Shown here: one piece after another, positions 33,795 to 41,696 of the stretch | Layout of the letters: each line of letters starts with the position of its first letter | Position numbering within the stretch: position 1 is the stretch's first letter | DNA from: GCA-2687025 sp964473525 | GTDB taxonomy: Bacteria > Poribacteria > WGA-4E > GCA-2687025 | NCBI GenBank assembly: GCA_964473525.1 | Contig: CAYYPK010000002.1 | Coordinates: 186,001-250,000, forward strand | Reading direction: 5' to 3' | DNA: 64,000 nt | Translations under genes and position numbers: made by a program | The notes under the pieces: model-generated | Told to the model about the DNA's origin: nothing | Database searches by the model: none | What the model saw: only the letters and a program-made list of their open reading frames with translations

Positions 33795-35322
33795 TCTGTC
33801 GCCCTGGCGGCGCGTGTTCAGGCGCCGTGGTGGCAGGACCGCGTGGCTGGCGTGCCTCGTTGCGTCCGCTTGCTTGGGGGCGTATTCCGCCTGGTCGCTC
33901 CTGCGCCTTGGCGTGACGACCCCGGTGAGGGAGTTGCTCCCCGCTGACCCGGCGCCCACGTTCGTCGTCGAGATACGCGACGCGGCGCGGATCGTGAACA
34001 TCGACTGGTTCCGCCAGGACATCCTTGACCCCCTGCTGAGCCGGGCCATCGCACATCCCGAGTACGGCGTGGCCGTCACGGACCTTCTAGCCGGCTCCAC
34101 AGCACCCTGGCCCGCGATCGGCGCGGCGCTGGGCGATGACGCCGTGGTAGCGCGCTACGCGGCTGGCGACAGCGGGGCGGAATCAACCCTTGCCATCGTC
34201 GCGACGCGCCCGTCGGCGCGCCTCGCGCTAGCCAGGCAGGCGCTTGCCGCTGGCTGGCCGAAGGACGGGAACATGACGCGCGTCGATGTGGGTCTGACGG
34301 GCGTCAGCATCTACTACGCCACCGTTGGCCGACTCGTCATCGCGGCGACCGATGTAGACCTGGCGCGTCGCGCGACGGCGGTCATTGACGGCGCCGACGG
34401 CTTCCTCGCGGCGTCGCAGGGGGACACGGCGTCGCGGCTCGCTCTCCGCGCTGCCAATCAGTCGTCAGGTCGCTCCGCCTCGGTTTACGCGCGCTCGGAC
34501 GGCGGCGAGACGTTAGCTGAGCTGGCCGTTCACCGATCGGACTGGTCCGCCTCGATATGGGTTCCTGGCGCGCCGACGCTCTCCCGGCCCGAAGCCGTCA
34601 GCAGCGCGCGCGCCGAGGCGCGGAGGGTCGCGGGAGCATCGTCCGCGGTCTTCTGGCACGCGGGGACGCGCCCGCAGACGCTGCATACCCTCCTGGCGAC
34701 GGGCTTAGACATCAGCTGGACCCCGACGCGTGGCGCCCCCGAGCCGGTTCCCATCGTCGTCACCATTCCGGCCGGGGAGGCCTCGGGCGCCATCCTCCCG
34801 GAGCTGGCAGTCACCACGTTGACTCCAAGCGCGCCAGCAGCGAGAGACGCGCTCCTTGCAGGCCGTACGGAGGTCGTATTCCAGGGATCACGCGCCAGTG
34901 TCACGGCCGACAGCGACGGCGCGGCCGTAGGACTGCCGCTTGGCTTCGGGTTGCGCTATCCAGTGCACATGGGCGTTGATCCTGGCGCGCTGACATTCGC
35001 GACGACGAAGCGCGCGCTGACGCCGTTGCGGCAGCCTGGCGCGCGGGGCACATCCATCAGCCTGTCCACGCAGCGTCAGGCGGATCTGTTCCAGCTGGTC
35101 GCGGAGGGAGTCGCGCTCCACACGCTCATGACGCGTACGCTCGCCCTGATGAAGCTGGCGAAGCCGCCGTCGGAAGCCGTGTCCGCCGCGTCCCGGACGC
35201 TCGGCCCTCTCTTGACGCGAACCGGGACAATCGTCGCGAGCGGGGTCGCGGCGCCGGACGGGTTCCGCGTCGATATCCACGGCCCCATCGGCGCCGCTCC
35301 CGTCGCGGCGTCGGCGCCATGA
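33742..35322 (+). CDS. Membrane-anchored ectodomain protein, unknown function
   Basis: A 526-residue protein with a basic N-terminus, one transmembrane helix near 33-54 (A-W-L-A-C-L-V-A-S-A-C-L-G-A-Y) and a large extracytoplasmic part. The ectodomain alternates strands and Ala-rich helices and resembles DUF3352-type proteins in layout, but I see no diagnostic motif. It overlaps rsmI by 53 bases and its stop overlaps the ABC ATPase start (ATGA). That coupling suggests it works with the ABC exporter that follows, for example as a periplasmic partner. Confidence 0.65.
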   Translation: MSKQTHQPTTVAEQRARDLSPWRRVFRRRGGRTAWLACLVASACLGAYSAWSLLRLGVTTPVRELLPADPAPTFVVEIRDAARIVNIDWFRQDILDPLLSRAIAHPEYGVAVTDLLAGSTAPWPAIGAALGDDAVVARYAAGDSGAESTLAIVATRPSARLALARQALAAGWPKDGNMTRVDVGLTGVSIYYATVGRLVIAATDVDLARRATAVIDGADGFLAASQGDTASRLALRAANQSSGRSASVYARSDGGETLAELAVHRSDWSASIWVPGAPTLSRPEAVSSARAEARRVAGASSAVFWHAGTRPQTLHTLLATGLDISWTPTRGAPEPVPIVVTIPAGEASGAILPELAVTTLTPSAPAARDALLAGRTEVVFQGSRASVTADSDGAAVGLPLGFGLRYPVHMGVDPGALTFATTKRALTPLRQPGARGTSISLSTQRQADLFQLVAEGVALHTLMTRTLALMKLAKPPSEAVSAASRTLGPLLTRTGTIVASGVAAPDGFRVDIHGPIGAAPVAASAP

Positions 35323-36026
35323 TCCGCACAGCCGCGCTGTCGAAGACGTACGGCGCGCAGGTGGCCCTGCGCCCCCTCGACCTGCACGTGCCGCCTGGTG
35401 AGCTGTTCGTGCTCCTGGGGTCCAACGGCGCTGGCAAGACAACGACGATGAATCTGCTGACGACGCTGCTGCGTCCCACGTCGGGTAGCGCCTTCATCGC
35501 CGGGCACAGCGTCACGGTGGATCCGATGGCAGCCAAGGAACACGTGGGGTACTTGCCGGACGCGCCCGCTCTGTACGATCGCCTCACGGGGCCGGAATTC
35601 CTGTCGTTTGTCGCGGACCTGCGAGGGCTGCGAGATCGCGGGCGCATCGCGGACATGCTAAGCCTGTTCGACCTGGAGGAGGCGGGGCGGAAGCTGGTGG
35701 GCGACTACTCGTTGGGTATGCGCAAGAAGCTGGCGTTCGCGGCCGCCCTCCTGCATCGTCCCCGCGCGCTGCTCCTCGATGAACCCACCGGCGGCCTCGA
35801 TCCACGCGCCGCGCGCGTCATCAAGGATCTGATTCCCTCGCTGTGTGAGGAGGGAGTCGCGGTGTTGATGACGACGCACGTGCTCGAACTCGCCGAGCCG
35901 TTGGCGGATCGGATCGGCATCCTCCACGAGGGCGCCCTCGTGGCGTGCGGCGCCGTAGACGAGATCGTAGCGGCGCAGGGCGCGGAGTCGCTCGAGGCCG
36001 CCTTCCTGTCCGCGACCGACTCGTGA
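35319..36026 (+). CDS. ABC transporter ATP-binding protein
   Basis: A 235-residue ABC ATPase. Walker A is G-S-N-G-A-G-K-T-T (34-42), followed by a Q-loop-like region, the signature region Y-S-L-G-M-R-K-K, Walker B A-L-L-L-D-E-P-T-G-G-L-D, and the switch His in T-T-H-V-L. The signature reads S-L-G-M rather than L-S-G-G-Q, as in ABC-2-type export ATPases. It overlaps the preceding gene (ATGA) and the permease gene (GTGA), so all three are coupled. Confidence 0.93.
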   Translation: MIRTAALSKTYGAQVALRPLDLHVPPGELFVLLGSNGAGKTTTMNLLTTLLRPTSGSAFIAGHSVTVDPMAAKEHVGYLPDAPALYDRLTGPEFLSFVADLRGLRDRGRIADMLSLFDLEEAGRKLVGDYSLGMRKKLAFAAALLHRPRALLLDEPTGGLDPRAARVIKDLIPSLCEEGVAVLMTTHVLELAEPLADRIGILHEGALVACGAVDEIVAAQGAESLEAAFLSATDS

Positions 36027-37525
36027 CCACGGCTCAGCGGGCGGCGCGCGCCATTGCCCACGCCCGTCTCCGCATTCTGGTCAACGTGATCCGCGCCACG
36101 CCATGGCGACGCCGCGCCTTGTGGCTGATGTTCGCGGGCGCCATCGCGCTGTACGCCGTCCAGATGGCGAAGGTCGCCGCCGGGCTGACGCCGGACCCCA
36201 CAGCCGCCGTCGCCGTGGTGTCAGCGACGTTCGCGGCGCTCGGGGCGCTCACGGCGGTGCGCGTGGCCTCGGCGGCCATCCAATGGGTCGCGGAGGCGCC
36301 CGACATACGTCTGCTCGGATCGCTGCCTACGCCACGCAGCGCGCTGTTCGGCGCGCACTTCGCGTCGGTGTTGGCGGAAGCGGCGCGGATGCAGATCATC
36401 ACGATCCCGGTGGTCATCGGCTGCGCCGTCGCCTCCGACGCTGGTCCACCGCGCGTCGCGGCGTACGCCGTCGCGTGGGTGTGCGTTGTCGCCGGTGTGT
36501 CCGCCGGTGGTTCCACCGCTGGCGTGTTCGTGGCCAGGTGGATGCGCCCGAGTCGCGCGCGGCTAACGTTCCGTCTGCTGTCGCTCGTGGGCGCCATCGC
36601 CGTCTTCGGGGCGTTCATGATCGCCGCCGCCGTGGGTGGTCGGGCCGCCGGACGAGAGTTGTCCCGCCTCGTCAACGCGCCATCTCTGCTCGCCTGGTTG
36701 CCTACATCCTGGGTGGCGAAGCTCTTGTTCGGAGGAGGATGGCTCAACTTCGTCGGAATCGTGGCGTTTGGGGTAGGGGCTACGGGAGGGGCCGGCTGGG
36801 TGTTCGCGCGCTGGTTCGATGTTGACAGCGCGATGAGTAGCGCCTATGCGTTCACCCCCACGCGCGCCGGGGGAGCCGGGGCCTCTGTTGGTGGCGCGCG
36901 CGGCGCGTTTGCCGCGCTTATCCTCAAGGACATCCGCAGTTCGTTCCGCTCTGCGACGGTGGTTGCCCAGTGGCTCGGACCTATCGTCCTCATCCTGGTG
37001 TACGCGCGGATCCGTGGCGGGTCGGCGGGGCCGATGTTGGCGGCCAGCGTGTTGCACATCGTCGCGCTGGTGGCGTCGATGACCGTCGGTCACGGGCTTG
37101 CGCGCGAGGAGGCCGACGCGGGGTGGGTTATCCGCCTGCACGCCAGGCGAGAAGGGCAAGCAACGCTCGCCAAGGTGACCATAGTCTGGGCGATGACAGC
37201 CGTCACGTGTCTGGCCGCGATGGCCGTCGTGACGGGCGCCGGGAGCTTGTCTGGCTGTCTGAACGTCCTGTCGTTGTCCCTCGGTCACGCTGCGTTCGGC
37301 ATCGCCGTGGAGCGGGCGATGCCCGGCGCCAGGAACGCGGGGAAGCGCCCGACGCCCAGCCTGCTGGGGATCATGGCTCGACAGCTCTACACGGGCGTGG
37401 CAATCGCGCTAAGCGCGGGAGCGACGTTGGGAGCGCCGTGGCTTGTCGCCGCACAACCCCTACTTGGGGTCGCGGCGCTGCTCGTGGCGGAGAAGTACGC
37501 GCCCGCCGACGCGCGACGTTGGTAG
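36023..37525 (+). CDS. ABC-2-type exporter membrane protein
   Basis: A 500-residue polytopic membrane protein with about ten or more hydrophobic segments, the first near residue 35. It starts at GTG 36023 in a GTGA overlap with the ATPase gene, which makes it the cognate permease. No binding-protein gene is present, so export is more likely than uptake. The substrate is unknown. It ends 16 bp from the convergent DapA-like gene. Confidence 0.78.
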   Translation: MTTAQRAARAIAHARLRILVNVIRATPWRRRALWLMFAGAIALYAVQMAKVAAGLTPDPTAAVAVVSATFAALGALTAVRVASAAIQWVAEAPDIRLLGSLPTPRSALFGAHFASVLAEAARMQIITIPVVIGCAVASDAGPPRVAAYAVAWVCVVAGVSAGGSTAGVFVARWMRPSRARLTFRLLSLVGAIAVFGAFMIAAAVGGRAAGRELSRLVNAPSLLAWLPTSWVAKLLFGGGWLNFVGIVAFGVGATGGAGWVFARWFDVDSAMSSAYAFTPTRAGGAGASVGGARGAFAALILKDIRSSFRSATVVAQWLGPIVLILVYARIRGGSAGPMLAASVLHIVALVASMTVGHGLAREEADAGWVIRLHARREGQATLAKVTIVWAMTAVTCLAAMAVVTGAGSLSGCLNVLSLSLGHAAFGIAVERAMPGARNAGKRPTPSLLGIMARQLYTGVAIALSAGATLGAPWLVAAQPLLGVAALLVAEKYAPADARRW

Positions 37526-37541
37526 GCGCCCGGCGTCTGCG

Positions 37542-38441
37542 TCAACCAAGCAGTCCCGCCCCTGCCAACGCGGCGCGAATGGCGGCCTCCTGAGACGCAG
37601 TCGTGGCGTGCATCGGCGCGCGCGGTTGGCCGCCATCACGCCCCTGAAGGCGCATGGCAGTCTTCACGTTCGCTGGAAGGTTGTCGTCGAAGATGGCGTT
37701 CCATATGGGCAGCAGAAGCTCGTGGACCCGTCGTGCTTCGGCGTGGTCGCTGGCTTCGACGGCGTCCCACAGACTCACGCAGAGCGCGGGAGCGGCGCTC
37801 AGTATCGCCGCGATGCCTCCGTGCGCTCCGAGCGTGAACGACGGGTAGAGCAGCGCGTCGACCGCGGACATCACGACCCCGTCGTCGCCCAGGATGAGTA
37901 GCAGGTCGGCGAGCGCCTTCATGTCCTCGGCGCTCTGCTTCACACCGACGACGCCAGGTACCTCCCGGATGACTCGCGCCAGCAACTCAGGGGTCAGGTA
38001 CGACCACGGGATGACGTTGTAGATCAGGACATCTGCGCCGGTCTGCTCTGCCAGCTCACCGAAGAACGCCAGCGTCGCGTCGTCGGACGGCTTGAACAGG
38101 TAGTGCACGGGAGTCACTTGCAGCGCCGCGATGCCCAGGTCGGCGACGGCTTTGCCGCGCTCGACGGCCGCTCTCGTGCTGTCGGCGATGACGCCAGCGA
38201 CGATCGGTACCGCCCCCGCCACGTGCCGCACGGCGGCCGAGGTGATGTCGTACGCCTCTCCGGGATCCAGCGCGTGTCCCTCACCGGTGCTGCCACAGAC
38301 GGCGACGCCGTGCACGCCTGCCTCCACGAGCACGTCCAAGTCACGGCGCAGCAGATCCAGGTCAACGGATCCATCGGAGCTGAAGGGCGTCACGATGGGC
38401 GGGACGATCCCTCGCACGACGCTCTGCTCGCTAGCCTTCAA
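37542..38441 (-). CDS. DapA/N-acetylneuraminate lyase family aldolase
   Basis: A 299-residue TIM-barrel class I aldolase. Visible features are G-I-V-P-P-I-V-T-P-F at the N-terminus, the G-S-T-G-E-G motif near 50 (A-V-C-G-S-T-G-E-G-H), the active Tyr in I-Y-N-V-I-P-W, and the Schiff-base lysine in V-V-G-V-K-Q-S. True DapA usually carries G-T-T-G-E; the serine and the lack of other lysine-pathway genes suggest a sugar-acid or other keto-acid lyase instead. The TTG start at 38441 overlaps yajC by 11 bases. Confidence 0.87.
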   Translation of the reverse strand: MKASEQSVVRGIVPPIVTPFSSDGSVDLDLLRRDLDVLVEAGVHGVAVCGSTGEGHALDPGEAYDITSAAVRHVAGAVPIVAGVIADSTRAAVERGKAVADLGIAALQVTPVHYLFKPSDDATLAFFGELAEQTGADVLIYNVIPWSYLTPELLARVIREVPGVVGVKQSAEDMKALADLLLILGDDGVVMSAVDALLYPSFTLGAHGGIAAILSAAPALCVSLWDAVEASDHAEARRVHELLLPIWNAIFDDNLPANVKTAMRLQGRDGGQPRAPMHATTASQEAAIRAALAGAGLLG

Positions 38442-38727
38442 TGAGCTCGCCGCCCTTCTTGGTGTACGTGATCGAGCTGCGCAGTATGTCGACCCGCACG
38501 CCCTCGGCGATCGTCACCTTCAGCACCGCCCCTTCTTCGCCCCCGGTGTCGTCAACGCGGCCGTGCAACCCGCCTGAGGTGACGATGATATCGCCCTTGG
38601 TGATTTCGCTGAGCATCGCCTTGTGCTTCTTCTCACGGCTCTGCTGCGGGCGGATTATCAACACGAAGAACAGCACGAAGATGAGGATAAACGGCAGAAA
38701 GCCGCCGATCGGGCCGAGCATTTCCAT
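38431..38727 (-). CDS. yajC: Preprotein translocase subunit YajC
   Basis: A 98-residue membrane protein of the Sec accessory complex with SecDF. One N-terminal transmembrane helix (about 10-25, rich in Phe, Ile, Leu, Val) is followed by I-R-P-Q-Q-S-R-E-K-K and a small beta domain with G-D-I-I-V-T-S-G-G-L-H-G. It sits 14 bp after queA, the conserved queA-(tgt)-yajC order, but tgt, secD and secF are not here. Confidence 0.95.
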   Translation of the reverse strand: MEMLGPIGGFLPFILIFVLFFVLIIRPQQSREKKHKAMLSEITKGDIIVTSGGLHGRVDDTGGEEGAVLKVTIAEGVRVDILRSSITYTKKGGELIEG

Positions 38728-38741
38728 TGCCGCGAGTCTCC

Positions 38742-39809
38742 CTAAAGGATGAGCATGGCGTCGCCGTAGCTGTAAAAGCGGTACCGTTCCTTCACGGCGA
38801 GTTCATAGGCCGCGCGCATGAAATCATAACCCGCGAACGCCGCCACGAGCATGAGCAGCGATGACTTGGGGAGGTGGAAGTTCGTGATGAGCGCGTCGAC
38901 GGCGCGGAACTCGTGGCCCGGCCGGATGAACAGGTCCGTGTCGCCGCTGAACGCCTCGACAACGCCTTCGGCTCCTGCAGCGGACTCCAGCGTTCGCACG
39001 GACGTCGTCCCGACCGCGACCACCCGTCCGCCGGTCGCGCGGGCTTCGTTGATGCGACGAGCGGCGGCGTCCGAGCACTCCGCCCACTCGGCGTGCAAGC
39101 GCACGGCGGCCAGCGGGCCGTCCGACAGCGGGCGGAACGTGCCTAGCCCTACGTGCAGCGTCACCTCCGCCTGGCGCACACCTTGTTCCCCGAGCTGCGC
39201 CATGAGCTCGGGCGTGAAGTGCAACCCGGCGGTTGGAGCAGCTACCGCGCCGTCCCGCGCGGCGTACACGCATTGGTACCTTTGTGCGTCCTCCTCGTCC
39301 GCTGGCCTGGTGATGTACGGCGGCAGGGGCATCTCGCCGACAGACTCGATCGCGTCGTCGATGGCGCGCGGCGCCGACAGCCCCACAAGGAAGACGCCGT
39401 CGGCCAGTCGTTCCCGCACCTCGACCGTCAGCGCGCCGTCGCCGACGTCGACGCGCGCCCCCGACCTCATGCGTCGACCTGGCCGGAGCAGGGCTTCCCA
39501 GTCGCCACCTGTTCGCGGCCGCAGTAGAAACACCTCGACGCGTCCGCCGGAGCCCTCACGCCTGCCGTGTAACCGCGCCTGCATGACGCGCGTGTTGTTG
39601 ACGACGAGCGCGTCGGGCGCGGCGAGGTAGTCCGGAAGATCGCGGAAGCGCCGATGCTCAACGGAAGCATCCGCGCGACGCAGAACCATCAGGCGCGAGC
39701 CGTCGCGGTCTGGAGCCGGCCGCTGGGCGATAAGCTCGTCGGACAGGTCATAGTCGAAATCCGCCACGGCAAGGTCGCGGCGCGCGCGGTCCTCGGTGGA
39801 CGCCGTCAC
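38742..39809 (-). CDS. queA: S-adenosylmethionine:tRNA ribosyltransferase-isomerase
   Basis: A 355-residue enzyme of queuosine synthesis that transfers the ribosyl part of SAM to preQ1 in tRNA. Signatures are D-F-D-Y-D-L-S-D-E-L-I-A-Q-R-P near the N-terminus, V-N-N-T-R-V, A-A-P-T-A-G-L-H-F-T, H-V-G-L-G-T-F-R-P and L-I-T-N-F-H-L-P-K-S-S-L-L-M. The GTG start at 39809 overlaps the dioxygenase stop (GTGA); the frame further upstream is a shadow of that gene. Confidence 0.95.
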   Translation of the reverse strand: MTASTEDRARRDLAVADFDYDLSDELIAQRPAPDRDGSRLMVLRRADASVEHRRFRDLPDYLAAPDALVVNNTRVMQARLHGRREGSGGRVEVFLLRPRTGGDWEALLRPGRRMRSGARVDVGDGALTVEVRERLADGVFLVGLSAPRAIDDAIESVGEMPLPPYITRPADEEDAQRYQCVYAARDGAVAAPTAGLHFTPELMAQLGEQGVRQAEVTLHVGLGTFRPLSDGPLAAVRLHAEWAECSDAAARRINEARATGGRVVAVGTTSVRTLESAAGAEGVVEAFSGDTDLFIRPGHEFRAVDALITNFHLPKSSLLMLVAAFAGYDFMRAAYELAVKERYRFYSYGDAMLIL

Positions 39810-40579
39810 ATTACGTCGCTTAGATCCGGCTGCGACCACGTGCCGGTAGTGTTCGTGAGAATCTCGCGCTGTCGGGGAGTGACGGCTTCCAAGGTCGCGG
39901 GAGCAGGCGCGTACCCTGGCCACACGCCAGCGTCTACGCGACCGAAGTTCACGATCACCGTCTTGCGCGTGCTGTCGGTCGTGTTCGGGCGACCGTTGTG
40001 GAGCAGTCCCTCGTTGAAGAGGATCACGTCTCCGGCGGTCACGTCGTCAAAGACGTGTTGACCCGGTAGATCGACGCGTCCCTTCGTCTCGACGGGCAGG
40101 CGAGAGCGATGCGAGCCGGGCACCACGACGAACTCGCCGCCGCCCGGGCCAACGTCGTTGACGCAGTAGAACGCCTTCACCATCGGGCAGATGAACGCGC
40201 CGCCGACCACATGCCCGACGACGTGCTCGCTTACGCCGCGATGCCAGCCTCCGCCCTCGTAGCCTGGATACGTGTAGTAGACCTCGTTGTCGATGTGGCG
40301 GTAGTCCGCGCCCAGGAACTCGATCAGATACGGTTCGATGGCGGGATGGTCGAGGAACGCGCCGAAGCGCGGGTCCGCGTCGATCACACGGGACACCGGC
40401 CGGTTGATGTGGTACTGCACGCGGGTGTCGTCATCGGCGTTGAGCGCCGCGATGTCGGTGTCGTCCACGTCTGCTATCCACGAGTTGTAGACGGTCAGTT
40501 CGTCCGCCGACATGGCCCCGCGTAGGTGCAGGTACCCCTGCACATCGAACTCGAATCGGGCGTCGTCGCTGATAGCCAT
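39806..40579 (-). CDS. Phytanoyl-CoA dioxygenase-like protein with H-R-G iron site
   Basis: A 257-residue Fe(II)/2-oxoglutarate enzyme of the PhyH family. The fold markers are W-H-R-G (112-115), V-V-V-P-G-S-H-R-S (151-159), the distal iron His 194 in G-L-L-H-N-G-R-P, and the 2-oxoglutarate-binding Arg 205 in S-T-R-K-T. The proximal motif is normally H-x-D; here it is H113-R-G115, so the carboxylate ligand is missing. This is the arrangement of radical halogenases such as WelO5 (HxG). Start ATG 40579 has GAGG at proper spacing; a second ATG is six bases earlier. It lies 28 bases after the XylF-like gene and overlaps queA by four bases. Substrate unknown. Confidence 0.8.
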   Translation of the reverse strand: MAISDDARFEFDVQGYLHLRGAMSADELTVYNSWIADVDDTDIAALNADDDTRVQYHINRPVSRVIDADPRFGAFLDHPAIEPYLIEFLGADYRHIDNEVYYTYPGYEGGGWHRGVSEHVVGHVVGGAFICPMVKAFYCVNDVGPGGGEFVVVPGSHRSRLPVETKGRVDLPGQHVFDDVTAGDVILFNEGLLHNGRPNTTDSTRKTVIVNFGRVDAGVWPGYAPAPATLEAVTPRQREILTNTTGTWSQPDLSDVM

Positions 40580-40607
40580 CGACATGCCTCGTGTGGGGTA
40601 TACCCGC

Positions 40608-41672
40608 CTACTGGGCGGGCCACTGGTCCCTCGGGACGTTCCGGTAGACGTCCTCGAGAGGATGGAAACCGTCACCAATGACAACGTCGTGCAGATTCTC
40701 GGCGTCGATCTGTACGGGATCGAGCAGCACGGACGGCACGTCTATCTTGCCGTTAGGCGTGACGCCGTCCGTAGCGATCTCTTCGCCCTTCGCCAACGCG
40801 ACGGCCAGCTCGGCCGCGCGCGTCGCAAGCGGCTTAAGCGGCTTGTAGACCGTCATGGTCTGCGACCCCTCGACGACCCGCTGGCACGCCGCAATGTCCG
40901 CATCCTGACCACTCACCGCGACCGTGCCGTCCAGGCCCTGCGCGCGCAACGCTTCGATGGCTCCGCCCGCGGTGCCGTCGTTCGACGCGACGATGGCGTC
41001 GATGTCGTTGGCGTTGGCGGTGAGGGCGTTCTCAACGTGCTTCAGCGCCTCGTTGGGTTCCCAATCGTCCGTGAACTGGTCGCCCACAATCGTGATGGCT
41101 CCGCTGTCGATGTGCGGCTGTAGCGCCCTCATCTGGCCGGCGCGCAGCAACAGCGCGTTGTTGTCGGAGGGAGAGCCGCCCAGCAGGAAGTACGGGCCGG
41201 TCGGCTTCACGCGCGTGAGGTACTCCGCCTGCATGTAACCCACGCGTTCGTTGTCGAACGATATGTAGAGGTCGAGGTCTGAGTTGCGGATGATGCGGTC
41301 GTACGCCAGCACCGGCACGTCCTGCGCGTGCGCCGCCTCGACGATCCGCGCCGCCACCACGCCGTCGCGTGGGATCACGACGAGCACGTCCACGTCCTGT
41401 ACGAGCAGGTTCTCGGCTTGTGAGTTCTGCTTTGTGGCGTCGCCGTCAGCGGACTGTACGAGCACTTTCGCGCCGAGCTCCTTCGCGCGGGCCTCGAAGA
41501 GCGCCTGGTCTCGCTTCCATCGCTCAACGCGCAACGAGTCCATCGACAGCCCGATCGTGAGAATAGGCGTAGCCTCCCCTGTGGGCCCGCCCCCCTTGCA
41601 GCCAACTACCGCGGCGATAGCCAGGCCGACCACGGCGAACAATGTCCGCGTCGTCCACGTCCGATCCGCCAT
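40608..41672 (-). CDS. XylF-like sugar ABC transporter substrate-binding lipoprotein
   Basis: A 354-residue periplasmic binding protein of the ribose/xylose class. It has a lipoprotein signal with lipobox V-V-G-C (Cys 25). The body matches XylF-like proteins: S-M-D-S-L-R-V-E-R-W-K-R-D, N-L-L-V-Q-D-V-D-V-L-V-V-I, V-L-A-Y-D-R-I-I, I-V-A-S-N-D-G-T-A-G-G and V-S-G-Q-D-A-D. It should bind a pentose. No xylG or xylH gene is next to it, so the rest of the transporter is elsewhere. AGGAGAGGA precedes the ATG. Given the apiose genes in this window, D-apiose is one possible ligand, but that is only inference. Confidence 0.9.
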   Translation of the reverse strand: MADRTWTTRTLFAVVGLAIAAVVGCKGGGPTGEATPILTIGLSMDSLRVERWKRDQALFEARAKELGAKVLVQSADGDATKQNSQAENLLVQDVDVLVVIPRDGVVAARIVEAAHAQDVPVLAYDRIIRNSDLDLYISFDNERVGYMQAEYLTRVKPTGPYFLLGGSPSDNNALLLRAGQMRALQPHIDSGAITIVGDQFTDDWEPNEALKHVENALTANANDIDAIVASNDGTAGGAIEALRAQGLDGTVAVSGQDADIAACQRVVEGSQTMTVYKPLKPLATRAAELAVALAKGEEIATDGVTPNGKIDVPSVLLDPVQIDAENLHDVVIGDGFHPLEDVYRNVPRDQWPAQ

Positions 41673-41696
41673 GCGTCCTCTCCTGCCCCTTTGCTC

